A stretch of DNA of 64,000 nt from Ferruginibacter albus (GCF_020042285.1 NZ_CP083388.1:2816001-2880000), one strand, 5' to 3'; shown: positions 10,567 through 19,733, numbered from the stretch's first letter. Made by a program: numbers and translations. Notes: generated by a model from the sequence alone, not told the origin.

Positions 10567-11035
10567 AGGTATGGATATTTAAAACCAAAAAAGTATCGTC
10601 GTCGATATAACGAATACTTTAGAATACTTCCGGAAAAATATCCAAAGATGAAAGACCAACTATCGCCAAAGAGAAAACAACGTGAGAAGACGTTCTCAGT
10701 TTTGTTTCAGACAAGTGAAGTTTTGCCTGAATGTTTTTGGGCAGCGGATAATTCATATACTGGATTTTTCTTGGTAACTGATTCCTTTATACTAAAACGT
10801 AAACAGGCGTTCAATTATTACCGGATTCTTGACAAAAACAAAGCCAAACTCTAAAGTTTCGTAAAATTTCAACCACAATTTTTAAAACAAGTATAAAACG
10901 CAGGCCACGACTGCTTATTTCTCGTATTTTTCACATACTTTAAGTAGAAATTTTACTACGTGGATTTATACTAAGGCAGGTAAAATTAAATTTGAATCAC
11001 ATATATATCCTGAAGAAATTATTGTGCAGCATCTC
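10567..11035. other. Intergenic region without a supported gene
   Basis: 469 bases between the divergent-facing start of the giant gene and the end of the polysaccharide operon. The upstream region of the giant gene must hold its promoter, but I find no exact TAnnTTTG match on the minus strand; the nearest is TACTTTTTTG near 10588, with the wrong spacing. A 68-codon plus-strand frame (10648-10854) has no recognisable features. No terminator hairpin for the polysaccharide operon was found downstream of 11036. Confidence 0.6.
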
Positions 11036-12202
11036 TTATTTTTTTACAATAAATGCAAACTTATCTTTCAATTTAAGAAAATGTTTTTCATATAAATGAT
11101 AAGAGAGTAAACTGATGATGATACTAACCACCAATACTATAGTACAGATAAGCAACGCAAAAAAAACTGAATTTACTGCAATATTTTTTCGTTCGATAAC
11201 CTGTACGGCAATTTGAACAGCAATAAAGTGAAGGCAATACAAACCATATGTATAAACGCCCAGTTTACTGACTATTTTAAACTTAGAAAATTTGTAGAAG
11301 GAGTTGTTGGCGAAGTTTTGCTCTGCTATAATGAATGCAAAAAAAGCAGCTAATATCAACCTTTCGAACACCAATAAAATGGCAGTAGAAAATATTTCAT
11401 TTTTAAACAATAAAATGCTGATGGCAAGAATATATACTACAACAATTTTCCAACGTTGCATATTGGTAATATATTTTAATACTTTACTATCCTTAGAACA
11501 GAAGTATGCCATTAAACCACCTGTTGCCATATCTCCTATCACAGAGAACGTATGAAAATTCAATACTGCAACATCATGAGAAGTTGCTCCTGTAAAAAAT
11601 GAACGAAAGATCAATGTAAAAAAGGCAATACCGATAAACAGCCACGCATATTTCTTCGGCGAAGAAAATTTAAGTACGATCGGCCAAACCAAATAAAATT
11701 GTTCTTCCACAGCAACCGACCATAGCGCAGCTAAAAAAGCTGCATCAGGCAATGCATTAGAAGCTAAAGAACGCAGGCGTATAAAATCAAAATTACAGGC
11801 AAAGATGAGATAGCTTTTAAGATCGGCTACTTCTGCAGGGCTTGGGAAGGTTCTGAATTTTACATAAGGAAACACTACAAACCCCAACAATACCACTAAA
11901 TAAAACAGCGGCCATATCCGCAATATACGGCGTATATAAAAATTCTTAAGGCTGATCGTTTGCTTAAAAGATTTTTCCTTTATCAATAAATAAGTGATCA
12001 AAAAACCACTCAGTACAAAAAATATATTTACACCAACATCTCCGTTTTGAAATAAGAAATTAAGAAAGTGTTTTATACGGCTATCTGGCAACTTCAACAA
12101 AATAGTGCCATTGCAATGGTATGCGAAAACAGCAAAAAAGCAAACAAACCTAAGTCCATCAAGGTTAGGAAAAAAAACTTTTTGTTGGGATGTTTCCGTC
12201 AT
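11036..12202 (-). CDS. Acyltransferase 3 family membrane protein (polysaccharide O-acylation)
   Basis: 388 aa with about ten hydrophobic segments. The N-terminus FPNLDGLRFVCFFAVFAYHC matches the Acyl_transf_3 (OafA/YrhL) signature LDGLRxxAxxxVxxxH, in which His takes part in acyl transfer. A second typical element, SGFLITYLLIKE, lies at ~65-75, and SVAVEEQFYLVWP at ~165-177 is the usual periplasmic-side motif. The enzyme is expected to acetylate or otherwise acylate a sugar of the exported polysaccharide. It is the last gene of the export operon, 26 bases after the TolC-like gene, and starts at ATG 12202. Confidence 0.9.
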   Translation of the reverse strand: MTETSQQKVFFPNLDGLRFVCFFAVFAYHCNGTILLKLPDSRIKHFLNFLFQNGDVGVNIFFVLSGFLITYLLIKEKSFKQTISLKNFYIRRILRIWPLFYLVVLLGFVVFPYVKFRTFPSPAEVADLKSYLIFACNFDFIRLRSLASNALPDAAFLAALWSVAVEEQFYLVWPIVLKFSSPKKYAWLFIGIAFFTLIFRSFFTGATSHDVAVLNFHTFSVIGDMATGGLMAYFCSKDSKVLKYITNMQRWKIVVVYILAISILLFKNEIFSTAILLVFERLILAAFFAFIIAEQNFANNSFYKFSKFKIVSKLGVYTYGLYCLHFIAVQIAVQVIERKNIAVNSVFFALLICTIVLVVSIIISLLSYHLYEKHFLKLKDKFAFIVKK

Positions 12203-12228
12203 ATTGTTCGTAGCGATAATAATTGCTT

Positions 12229-12990
12229 TTATTGATTTTTTACAACATCACTTAGGGGAACACCTATTTGCTCTTCTAATTCAACCACAGAAACATTGTA
12301 GTCTTTTTTGGCTGAAACTAATTTTAATTGAGCAGCGATTGATTCTTCATATTGGCTGTTCAACTCATTCAGCTTAATAGAACCATCTGTATAATTTTTT
12401 TGCGCAGTTATGTAGGATTCATTTGTTTCTTCCACTATAATTTTTTGCAGACGCAGTAATTCTTTTTTTTCTTTATAGTTTTCATATAATGCCAGTACCT
12501 GCTTACGGATAGTACGTATCTTATCTTCTTTTTCAGCTTTGGCAATGTCTATTCTTTCCGTAGCAATTTTTTTGTCGTTCTTAGTTCTTGAAAAAATATC
12601 CAAAGGCACCACCACAGATGCATTGTATTTTGGATAGTATAATGCATTGGCACTATTATTTACAACAAACTCATTTACGTTACCAGAAACACTTAATGAG
12701 CTCAGCCAGGAATTTTTTGCTTTGTCGTAATTAATTTCTTCTATCCTTATACTTCCATCTGCTGCTTTTAATGAAGGATTATTTAATGCCAACTGTACCA
12801 ATTTCTCTTTTATTACAGAATCATTTGGTTCATCTATTACGCCTAAGGTTTGTTTATTTTGTGCAGACACTACATTAGAGGATTGCTTATTCATTACTAT
12901 TTTTCCTTCAGTAGCTGTTTGCGCTAAACTAATTGCACTATTACTGACTATTAATAATAATGCCGCTGTTAAACCCTTTTTTATTCTCAT
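12229..12990 (-). CDS. Half-length TolC-like outer membrane efflux (OEP) protein
   Basis: 253 aa with a signal peptide ending ISLAQ (~24). Residues ~65-250 fit a single OEP repeat: a SWLSSLSVSGNV strand, YPKYNASVVVPLDIFSR, long amphipathic helices with IRKQVLALYENYKEKKELL, then NYTDGSIKLNELNSQYEESIAAQL and a final QIGVPL. Full TolC proteins carry two such repeats over 430-480 residues, so this protein has roughly half the usual mass. It could oligomerise as more than three subunits, or be a periplasmic partner rather than a channel. Its position inside the Wzx/Wzy/Wzc operon suggests a role in polysaccharide export, where an OPX (Wza) protein would normally be expected. That role is inference. 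Confidence 0.75.
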   Translation of the reverse strand: MRIKKGLTAALLLIVSNSAISLAQTATEGKIVMNKQSSNVVSAQNKQTLGVIDEPNDSVIKEKLVQLALNNPSLKAADGSIRIEEINYDKAKNSWLSSLSVSGNVNEFVVNNSANALYYPKYNASVVVPLDIFSRTKNDKKIATERIDIAKAEKEDKIRTIRKQVLALYENYKEKKELLRLQKIIVEETNESYITAQKNYTDGSIKLNELNSQYEESIAAQLKLVSAKKDYNVSVVELEEQIGVPLSDVVKNQ

Positions 12991-13045
12991 TTTCAGTTGT
13001 TTTTAAAACTAATTTACAAAGTATTTGAAATTCCGTTGCTGTTAT

Positions 13046-14533
13046 TTAATTTTTCTGTTCTGCCAGATCAAACTCCATTAAGCGTTGTATTAAAGTCAGT
13101 GCTCCATAAAAAAATATTGCTCCGGGAATTTGCCCGATGGCGACCTGCGAGTATTGCGAAACGATAATGGGAAACAACGTACATACAATAGCTGCAACAT
13201 ATGCTCCGTATTCAGGATTTCGTATCCTGGAATGATACCATATTCCCTGGTAAAGAATTAATAAATCAAAAATGATGGTTATCGCCAATCCAAGCCAACC
13301 CGTTTCCAGCGCCGCTTTCAACAAACCACTGTCCGGAGGAAAACCGGCCAAAGGATGGGCAGGATAAAAACGTTTACCTTCTATGCCGCTTGTACTTAAA
13401 CCACCGCCAAAAGGATTTGCATAAATATAGGGTTGAATATTATGCCTGTTTCGATCACGTACGTTCATTGATTCTTCTTTAGAATCGAATATGGTTCGAA
13501 TGCGATACAATGTAGAATTAGTTACGGGCGCAAACAACACGGCAGCTATCAATAATACCGAAACGAATAAAGTAAGCAAGGTTGTTTTGTTTCTTACCGT
13601 CATCATTCCATATAAGGCCAATCCTGCGGGTAATATGATTAATGCAGTACGGGTACCGGAATAAGCCATGCCCATCATCAATATCAGTGTAAAGAAAAAT
13701 AAAATGTACTTATATTTTTTGTTCGGAGTATTAACGCCTAGTATCAATGTTAAAACTGCCATTGAACCCGACAATATTCCAAACGAAACCACATCGGAAA
13801 AGAAAGAAAATTTCCGTAACAATCCTCCCTGATTCATCAACGCAAACTCTTCCGGCTTAGCCGTAATGTAATCCATTTCAGGTGGCAAATACCCAAACCA
13901 CTGTTGAAAACAACCGTATAAGCCGCCAATAAATGAAAGTATTATCCAATACTTTAAATAGAATTTGAGTTTGGCCGGCGTATCTAATAGTCGATAGGTA
14001 ACAACATATATGAATGTTAGAAAAACAAACCTTTTAAACGTAGAGACCCAGCCACCTAATCCCATACCGGAAATATTGGGATTGATCACTTCTAAAAAAA
14101 TATAAATGAATGTAATGGTTAAGCCAATAGATACAGGCGTTTTAAACAGCTTATTTTCTTTTTTACGTTCTTTACGGGCTTTTAATACCGTTCCTAAAAA
14201 CACAAACACTACCAATACTTCCACACCCGGCGTGATAGGCAGATCCTTCCTTAATAAATGGCTGGGATAAAAAATAAAAAAAGCAATTGTTGACATCAGG
14301 TAAAACCCGATCAACGGTTGAAAGATGCAACAATAAACAATAGCCAATCCTGCAATGGCAAACGTTAAACCAAAATTTAAAACTATCAGGTCTTTTGCTG
14401 CAAAAAATCCAAACGCAACAGCAATAAGAACAAGCACTATGTTTGCCAATGGCGATGTTAATTTTTTCCGGAAGATCTCTTTACGCATCCACCGCCAAAA
14501 ACGAGGTTTTGTATAATCGATATTACTTGCCAA
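13046..14533 (-). CDS. O-antigen ligase/polymerase family protein (Wzy/WaaL-like)
   Basis: 495 aa, about 11-12 membrane segments. A large periplasmic loop between ~330 and 420 contains RIRTIFDSKEESMNVRDRNR and NPFGGGLSTSGIEG, followed by HPLAGFPPDSGLLKAALETG, the arrangement of Wzy_C/O-antigen ligase domains. It should join lipid-linked repeat units in the periplasm (polymerase) or ligate chains (ligase); Wzy and WaaL cannot be told apart by eye. The start used is TTG at 14533, three bases after the stop of the 40-aa ORF. An ATG at codon 16 (14488) is the alternative and would keep all membrane segments. Confidence 0.85.
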   Translation of the reverse strand: MASNIDYTKPRFWRWMRKEIFRKKLTSPLANIVLVLIAVAFGFFAAKDLIVLNFGLTFAIAGLAIVYCCIFQPLIGFYLMSTIAFFIFYPSHLLRKDLPITPGVEVLVVFVFLGTVLKARKERKKENKLFKTPVSIGLTITFIYIFLEVINPNISGMGLGGWVSTFKRFVFLTFIYVVTYRLLDTPAKLKFYLKYWIILSFIGGLYGCFQQWFGYLPPEMDYITAKPEEFALMNQGGLLRKFSFFSDVVSFGILSGSMAVLTLILGVNTPNKKYKYILFFFTLILMMGMAYSGTRTALIILPAGLALYGMMTVRNKTTLLTLFVSVLLIAAVLFAPVTNSTLYRIRTIFDSKEESMNVRDRNRHNIQPYIYANPFGGGLSTSGIEGKRFYPAHPLAGFPPDSGLLKAALETGWLGLAITIIFDLLILYQGIWYHSRIRNPEYGAYVAAIVCTLFPIIVSQYSQVAIGQIPGAIFFYGALTLIQRLMEFDLAEQKN

Positions 14534-14536
14534 TGA

Positions 14537-14659
14537 TTAGTGGAATAATATTTTAATGAATAATGCGATCATTACTATTGTAACAAAAACAATAGAAACA
14601 ATAGCAGTGAGCTGCCTGTTCTTCCGTTCTTTTTCATCTATGTTATTCTTCTGTTGCAT
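14537..14659 (-). CDS. Predicted 40-aa single-pass membrane peptide between wzx-like and wzy-like genes
   Basis: An ATG at 14659 opens a 40-codon frame overlapping the last 17 bases of the flippase gene. The N-terminus is hydrophilic (QQKNNIDEKERKNRQ), followed by one hydrophobic helix (LTAIVSIVFVTIVMIALF) and the tail IKILFH, ending at TAA 14537-14539 just before the next gene. The overlap and the 3-base spacing to the next start are what one expects from a translationally coupled gene, and the charge-then-helix pattern is unlikely by chance. No homologue is recognised. It may be a small partner of the flippase or polymerase. It could still be a chance frame. Confidence 0.5.
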   Translation of the reverse strand: MQQKNNIDEKERKNRQLTAIVSIVFVTIVMIALFIKILFH

Positions 14660-16022
14660 GTTGCTTAACCAGTTTAGGTTTAAACCCGATCTTTTCTAAA
14701 ACAATTTTAAACAGTTCTGGATAAAAATCAAAAGCATATTTAAAACAATTGAGAAAATTAATATTGAAAGACCGCCTCAGAATATACTGTGTCATTATAA
14801 ATCCAATGACATGTGTTATTAGCAAAGCATATGCCGCTCCCATTAATGCAAAATTTTTAATAAAGAAAATGCATAAGCCGATCTGTATTAATGCAATGAT
14901 GGTAGTAGTTAAACAATTGACGGCAGGCTTGCCGGTGGAATCGATGATAACACCATAATATTTTATGAACGCTAAAAAAACAACGCTTATAGAAGCCAGC
15001 TGCAAGTAAGGTGCTGCTCCATAATATTTGCTGCCACATAAAACCGCCAGGAATAATTTTGGAAACAATATGATAAAGATCACAGCGGGCAATACAAAGC
15101 TAAGCGTAGCGCCTACTGTTTTTTCATAATAGTATTTTATTCTTTCAGGATTGTTACTGGTATCACTCTTTGAGCTTTTGGGAAAAAGAATATCCGCCAA
15201 TACCTGCGAAGGAGTATCAGCCAAATTAATTATACGCAATGCCATATTTTGATATGCATTCAATATCTTATTTCCCAATATAGATGAAAGCAGAAATTGA
15301 TCAGCATTACGAAAAGCCATATTGCTTAACCCTGTGCCAAAAGCAAATTTTCCAAAATGCCATATCTTACTTACCCACTTTTTTGAATAAACGAGCGAAT
15401 GACTTAAAGAAGATTTTACCGTAAAATAGGCAACAATAGCGCTGAATAAAATACCAAGGTTAAAAAGCCAAACTAGTAAGTTTAATGTTATATGATTGTT
15501 TGAGTAATAAAGAATTGCGATCAGCAACAAAGGAACACCTTGCCGTACAAGGTATGTCCAAAAAAGCCCTTTATACAATAGCTTACCATAGATAATAGAT
15601 TCAAAATGCATAAATGGAATCAGCAGCAGCAATCCGATCTCATATGTATGCATCATTGGCGCCAGTCCCGGCATTTTTAGCCAGGTAGCTATTTGTACAT
15701 TAAAAAAGAACAGTAGCACGGCAATAACAATTGTAATGACTGCATTCAAATAAAATGCAGCAGACAATACATCTGTATGTTCGTGCGATTCGCTGTAATT
15801 AATAAATTTAACAAGGGAGTTCTTTATTAAGCCCTGCCGGATAGTATCTATAAATGCAGTAACTGTTAAAAACAAACCCCATACGCCGTTTTCTTCTACA
15901 GTAAGAGCACGGCGTGCCAACAACATAGTGCTTAACAAGCCGAATAACGGCGTTGAAAAATTTTTCAACCCATTGTAAAACCCGGACGCTAACCACCCTT
16001 CATATTTTTTTGATACTGACAT
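14643..16022 (-). CDS. Wzx-like oligosaccharide flippase (MATE/MOP superfamily)
   Basis: 459 aa from ATG 16022 (MSVSKKYEGWLASGFYNGLK). A longer frame from TTG 16055 is less likely because it adds a hydrophilic stretch without Met. It has about 12-14 membrane segments, and the N-terminal pattern PLFGLLSTMLLARRALTVEENGVWGLF matches polysaccharide biosynthesis/MOP transporters (STxxxARxLxxxEyGxwxl). These proteins flip undecaprenyl-linked glycans to the periplasmic face. It lies in an operon with the Wzc-like and Wzy-like genes and overlaps the 40-aa ORF downstream. Confidence 0.88.
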   Translation of the reverse strand: MSVSKKYEGWLASGFYNGLKNFSTPLFGLLSTMLLARRALTVEENGVWGLFLTVTAFIDTIRQGLIKNSLVKFINYSESHEHTDVLSAAFYLNAVITIVIAVLLFFFNVQIATWLKMPGLAPMMHTYEIGLLLLIPFMHFESIIYGKLLYKGLFWTYLVRQGVPLLLIAILYYSNNHITLNLLVWLFNLGILFSAIVAYFTVKSSLSHSLVYSKKWVSKIWHFGKFAFGTGLSNMAFRNADQFLLSSILGNKILNAYQNMALRIINLADTPSQVLADILFPKSSKSDTSNNPERIKYYYEKTVGATLSFVLPAVIFIILFPKLFLAVLCGSKYYGAAPYLQLASISVVFLAFIKYYGVIIDSTGKPAVNCLTTTIIALIQIGLCIFFIKNFALMGAAYALLITHVIGFIMTQYILRRSFNINFLNCFKYAFDFYPELFKIVLEKIGFKPKLVKQHATEE

Positions 16023-16068
16023 TTCTACTATTTTATTTCCATGAATAAAACGCAAGCAAGGTTATCTT

Positions 16069-17172
16069 CTATTTATCAGCTTTATGTGCTAATCGTAACG
16101 AAGGTGATCTTTCAAGACTGAACAACCAATCCATATTTAATCGTTTAGACAATTGGTATAATAAAATGGGAACTATACCTCCCGCAATTATACCCGACAA
16201 CAATAACACCGGTACATTATATATATGCAATGCTTTGGTAAGCACTACCCGTAACGATGCAAATACTATTACATGCGATACATAAATATAAAGTGAGTGT
16301 CTTCCTAAAAATTGCAACCAATTAAGCGTTTTACTTTTTTGCAGCATAAAAGCAATGCAGGCAATAAAGGCGCATCCTATCATTGCAATTAAAATATAAA
16401 CCAAGGGCTCTTTGTATTCAAAAGACTCATAGCGTGTGTCATTATCCTGCATTGCATAAGAAATACTTTGATGCAAAAAATACACTTGCGAAATAATGAA
16501 AGGAACAAGTAATACCAACAAGGTTTTCCAGGATTCAAACCAATGAAAATTCTTTCTGTCGTTCATAAAGCTACTGATAGCATCCCCAATTGCAAAAAAT
16601 AAATAGTAATGCAGTATGTCTAACACAAATCCTAAGGCTGCCCCATAATGAAATACATAAATAATGGATGATACATAAAACAGTATGGCGCCAATGATTA
16701 TATTTTGAAAAGCAGTTAGTTTAAATTTTGCTTTAACAAAAGCGTATATAACACTTACATTAAACAACGCATACAAATACCAGAACTGTTCTACTTTACG
16801 TGGCAGGTAAAGTAAGTACAGATAATCAACCGGAGAGCGCTGAGCATTTACATACTTTGAAAACACCAATTGCAACGTAATCTGTAAACCACCCCATAAA
16901 AAATAGGGGTACAAAATTGTTTTTACTTTAGTGACAGCAAAATCCGCCAGCCCTCTTTTTGCCAAACTACCCGCAACAAAAATTCCCGAAACGATAAAAA
17001 ACAAAGGCATCCTAAAACTAAAAAACATAATATTGGCATGTTCCAACGAAATATATTTTTCAACCGAAATGCCTGATGCTTTGATCCCTTCAAACACATG
17101 ACGATACAATACCAGTATAATGGCAATACCCCTTGCATAATCTATCCACGTCAACCTTCCGGGTTTTGTCAT
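16069..17172 (-). CDS. Second acyltransferase 3-type membrane protein
   Basis: 367 aa, about ten membrane segments. The start LTWIDYARGIAIILVLYRHVFEGI follows the acyltransferase pattern (IDYARGxAIxLVxxxH), and MPLFFIVSGIFVAGSLAKRG is the second conserved element. This branch (OpgC/exopolysaccharide acyl or succinyl transferase-like) modifies glycans in the membrane. The ATG at 17172 is 15 bases after the co-polymerase stop. Two different acyltransferases in one operon suggest a polysaccharide with at least two acylated positions. Confidence 0.85.
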   Translation of the reverse strand: MTKPGRLTWIDYARGIAIILVLYRHVFEGIKASGISVEKYISLEHANIMFFSFRMPLFFIVSGIFVAGSLAKRGLADFAVTKVKTILYPYFLWGGLQITLQLVFSKYVNAQRSPVDYLYLLYLPRKVEQFWYLYALFNVSVIYAFVKAKFKLTAFQNIIIGAILFYVSSIIYVFHYGAALGFVLDILHYYLFFAIGDAISSFMNDRKNFHWFESWKTLLVLLVPFIISQVYFLHQSISYAMQDNDTRYESFEYKEPLVYILIAMIGCAFIACIAFMLQKSKTLNWLQFLGRHSLYIYVSHVIVFASLRVVLTKALHIYNVPVLLLSGIIAGGIVPILLYQLSKRLNMDWLFSLERSPSLRLAHKADK

Positions 17173-17187
17173 AAATAATTATGATTG

Positions 17188-19377
17188 TCAGGAATTAATA
17201 TTTTCTACTGAGATATTATTCAGTATAACGCCAAAGTTTTTGTCATGTAAGTTTTGGGCAAACTGAAATGAATTTTCGTCTGCATGTGAAATAGATTCTT
17301 CTGCAGAGAACACTGTAAAAATTCCTTCTGCATATCCTGCCAGCTCTTTACTATCGGCGTAATCATTTAAAGATGCTCCTTCAATAATAATAAAATCAAA
17401 ATATTTTTTCAGCTCCTGCAAAAATTTATCCATATCAATATTGTATAAAATTTCGGAAGGCGTGCTTTTAATTTCGTTACAGCCAATTATGCTTAATCCA
17501 TCATAAGGTGTGCTGCTCCATAAATTTTGCTTATCTAACGGTAATGAATAATTGACCTTATCGCCGGCATCCTGGATAAATGCTTCTGCATTAAATTTAG
17601 TAGTAAGTGTATTGTGAGAGCAGTTCAGATCAATGATAAGCACCTTCTTCTTGCTTAATAACAAGCTGGTGGCTAGCGCTTCTATCACTGTACTTTTACC
17701 AGCTTGTTTTTGCGTGCTGGTAATTAAAAAAATGCTTTTACCGCTATTTATAAATTCATGGCGCAGTTTGCGAATGTTGTTTTTATAAATGCCTCTAGGT
17801 TTTAGATCTTTATCCGACTCCTGCATTATAATATCCATAACAGGCGTATGTTTCAATTTAAGATGATTCAATACTGCCACCACATTTGTTTTGCTTAACT
17901 TAGAAAAGATAGAAGGTGTTTTAACAGATGGATCAAATACTTCCAGGAAAATAAAGATCAAGGCAAGAAAAATTGCCATGGATATTCCTGACAAAGCCAT
18001 CTTCACCAATGTTTTTTTAGAAGCCGGTTCTACAGCAGGTTGACCAACCCTTGTTTGAATAAAGTTAGCAGTAGGATCATCTTTTAATAAACCCTGTACC
18101 TGCGTGAATTTTTCTTTTGCAGATGATAATTGTTTATTCTCAATTTCCAGTTGTTGCTTTAAGGCATCCACTTTTACTCCACCACCAGGATCAGAATTCG
18201 CCATTCCCAAGAACTCACGGATCTTACCGGTATAATTATCTATAGTAGCGCTGGAAGCCGCCATTAATGCCTGTTCATCGCTTAGCTCTTTTCTGATATC
18301 ACTGATCTGATCATTTACTTTACTGGCAGAAGAGCTGCTGTTTGATTTTAAAATGATCTGTGTACGCAGGTCACTTATTTGTTGCTGCAATCCGGCATCG
18401 TTTCCACCTTTACGTGAAAGCTCTTCCATCAATGCATTTTTTCTATTGGTTAATTGAATTACCTCACTGTTGCTTGCACTGCTTTGGCTAACACTATTTT
18501 CAAGCGAATTTAACTGACCTTGCAAAGCAGTTACTTTATTAGAATGTTCATTATATTTTCCTCTTTCTTCCGCCAGGCTTGCTTCATACTGCTCCACGGT
18601 TTTCATAGCGCTGCTGGATTTACTTTCAGGATCTATATTTCCCTGGCTAACCTTAGTTTCCAATAAAACCTTGCCAATACTATCTACCCTGTTTTGTTGA
18701 TTTTGTACCAACTCTTTAATGCTTTCAGCATTTTCTTCAGTACGTTGTGAGTTTAAGTTCTTATAATAACTTAAAAATTCTTCTCCAATTTGATTTACTA
18801 CAAATGCAGATAACTCAGCGCTTGGAGAATGATAGTTGATATCAATATAATCCGTTGCCTGAACTCTCTCAATGTTTAAGTTTTCTAATAATTTTTCATA
18901 ATCATAATTATAGAGCTTAAGATATTCAATTAACAATCTTTCTTCCGGATCTTCTGAATTCAATAATTCATGGTTTGTGATCTTTAATGCCAGAATTCTT
19001 TTTGCATTTTCCACATTCACTTCTTTGTAAACCTGGCTCTGGGTATTTTTTACTGTTAGCTTTTTATATGCCTTAGGAGGATTTACGAGGTCGTGAAGCA
19101 ATAAACGATAAGAGATCATCCCGATTACCTGGGGAGATTTCATTGTTTCAACTACGTTATTAAATTTTACATCCACAGAAAACAGATCTACAGCGGAAGT
19201 TCCGTCTGTCAGTCTAACTTTTTCCGCAGTAAAGCCGGTGGAATATTGTGCTACCGATTCATACAGAGGTTTTTTATTTAACAATAAAACAAAAGCGATA
19301 ATCACAGCTAAAATAGACAAGCCTATTATTATCCACTTGCGACGGTATAATACCTTAAAGAAATAAATTAAGTCCAT
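17188..19377 (-). CDS. Wzc-like polysaccharide co-polymerase with a degenerate BY-kinase domain
   Basis: 729 aa from ATG 19377; the in-frame TTG at 19404 lies inside the predicted promoter and is rejected. A TM helix at ~12-32, a Wzz-type periplasmic domain, a long coiled coil (~200-440) and a second TM (~460-480) are followed by a cytoplasmic nucleotide-binding domain. The P-loop is STQKQAGKSTV, retaining GKST. The Walker A' element reads VLIIDLNCS (Asp kept, second Asp replaced) and the Walker B region reads FDFIIIEGAS, with Glu where BY-kinases have Asp. The C-terminus (NISVENINS) has no tyrosine cluster. It should set polysaccharide chain length at the inner membrane, but tyrosine autophosphorylation is doubtful. 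It is the first gene of the export operon. Confidence 0.88.
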   Translation of the reverse strand: MDLIYFFKVLYRRKWIIIGLSILAVIIAFVLLLNKKPLYESVAQYSTGFTAEKVRLTDGTSAVDLFSVDVKFNNVVETMKSPQVIGMISYRLLLHDLVNPPKAYKKLTVKNTQSQVYKEVNVENAKRILALKITNHELLNSEDPEERLLIEYLKLYNYDYEKLLENLNIERVQATDYIDINYHSPSAELSAFVVNQIGEEFLSYYKNLNSQRTEENAESIKELVQNQQNRVDSIGKVLLETKVSQGNIDPESKSSSAMKTVEQYEASLAEERGKYNEHSNKVTALQGQLNSLENSVSQSSASNSEVIQLTNRKNALMEELSRKGGNDAGLQQQISDLRTQIILKSNSSSSASKVNDQISDIRKELSDEQALMAASSATIDNYTGKIREFLGMANSDPGGGVKVDALKQQLEIENKQLSSAKEKFTQVQGLLKDDPTANFIQTRVGQPAVEPASKKTLVKMALSGISMAIFLALIFIFLEVFDPSVKTPSIFSKLSKTNVVAVLNHLKLKHTPVMDIIMQESDKDLKPRGIYKNNIRKLRHEFINSGKSIFLITSTQKQAGKSTVIEALATSLLLSKKKVLIIDLNCSHNTLTTKFNAEAFIQDAGDKVNYSLPLDKQNLWSSTPYDGLSIIGCNEIKSTPSEILYNIDMDKFLQELKKYFDFIIIEGASLNDYADSKELAGYAEGIFTVFSAEESISHADENSFQFAQNLHDKNFGVILNNISVENINS

Positions 19378-19401
19378 TATGGTTAAGATGATGGTTGTTA
19401 G

Positions 19402-19409
19402 CAAAAATA
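19402..19409 (-). promoter_or_regulatory. Predicted -7 promoter element of the polysaccharide operon
   Basis: On the minus strand the sequence reads TATTTTTG, an exact TAnnTTTG match, 25 bases before the ATG at 19377. No TTTG is found at the ideal distance upstream, so strength is unknown. Confidence 0.55.
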
Positions 19410-19415
19410 ACGAAA

Positions 19416-19445
19416 AAAGGTCTGGCTATTATTTGCCAAACCTTT
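19416..19445 (-). promoter_or_regulatory. Inverted repeat just upstream of the polysaccharide operon promoter
   Basis: Arms of 11 bases (19416-19426 and 19435-19445, AAAGGTYTGGC) with one mismatch and an 8-base loop. On the minus strand a run of T follows, so it may be a terminator protecting the operon from upstream transcription; equally it could be an operator, as it abuts the -7 element. Confidence 0.45.
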
Positions 19446-19656
19446 TACAAACGGGATTTTTATTATATTATTTTATTCAGATTCAATCATTTGTATATTA
19501 TTAAAAGTCGATTTAAAGCATGAAGCCTGTTTTTCATTTCAAAGAAAACAGCAACAATTCGGCAAAGAACTCATTATCAACAAGATACACTTATCAGTAT
19601 TAACAAAGAATAAAATTTTAAAAATCAAAAGGTTAAAACATAATGGATTAATTTAT

Positions 19657-19688
19657 TAAAAAAGCCCGGAAATAAAATTACCGGGCCA
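19657..19688 (-). terminator. Rho-independent terminator after the 25-aa ORF / mazG-kinase unit
   Basis: Stem GCCCGG (19681-19686 read on minus) with CCGGGC (19664-19669), an 11-base loop, then six T on the minus strand. It lies 46 bases past the stop of the 25-aa ORF and separates this unit from the polysaccharide operon. The bases from here to 19446 hold nothing I can assign. Confidence 0.8.
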
Positions 19689-19733
19689 AAGGTTTTTCGT
19701 TTTTAAATCAATTACAGATATAAAAAGTGGGGC

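Noticed and set aside
10648..10854. 68-codon plus-strand frame in the gap after the giant gene
   Set aside because: No domain, signal peptide or promoter; the composition looks like non-coding DNA.
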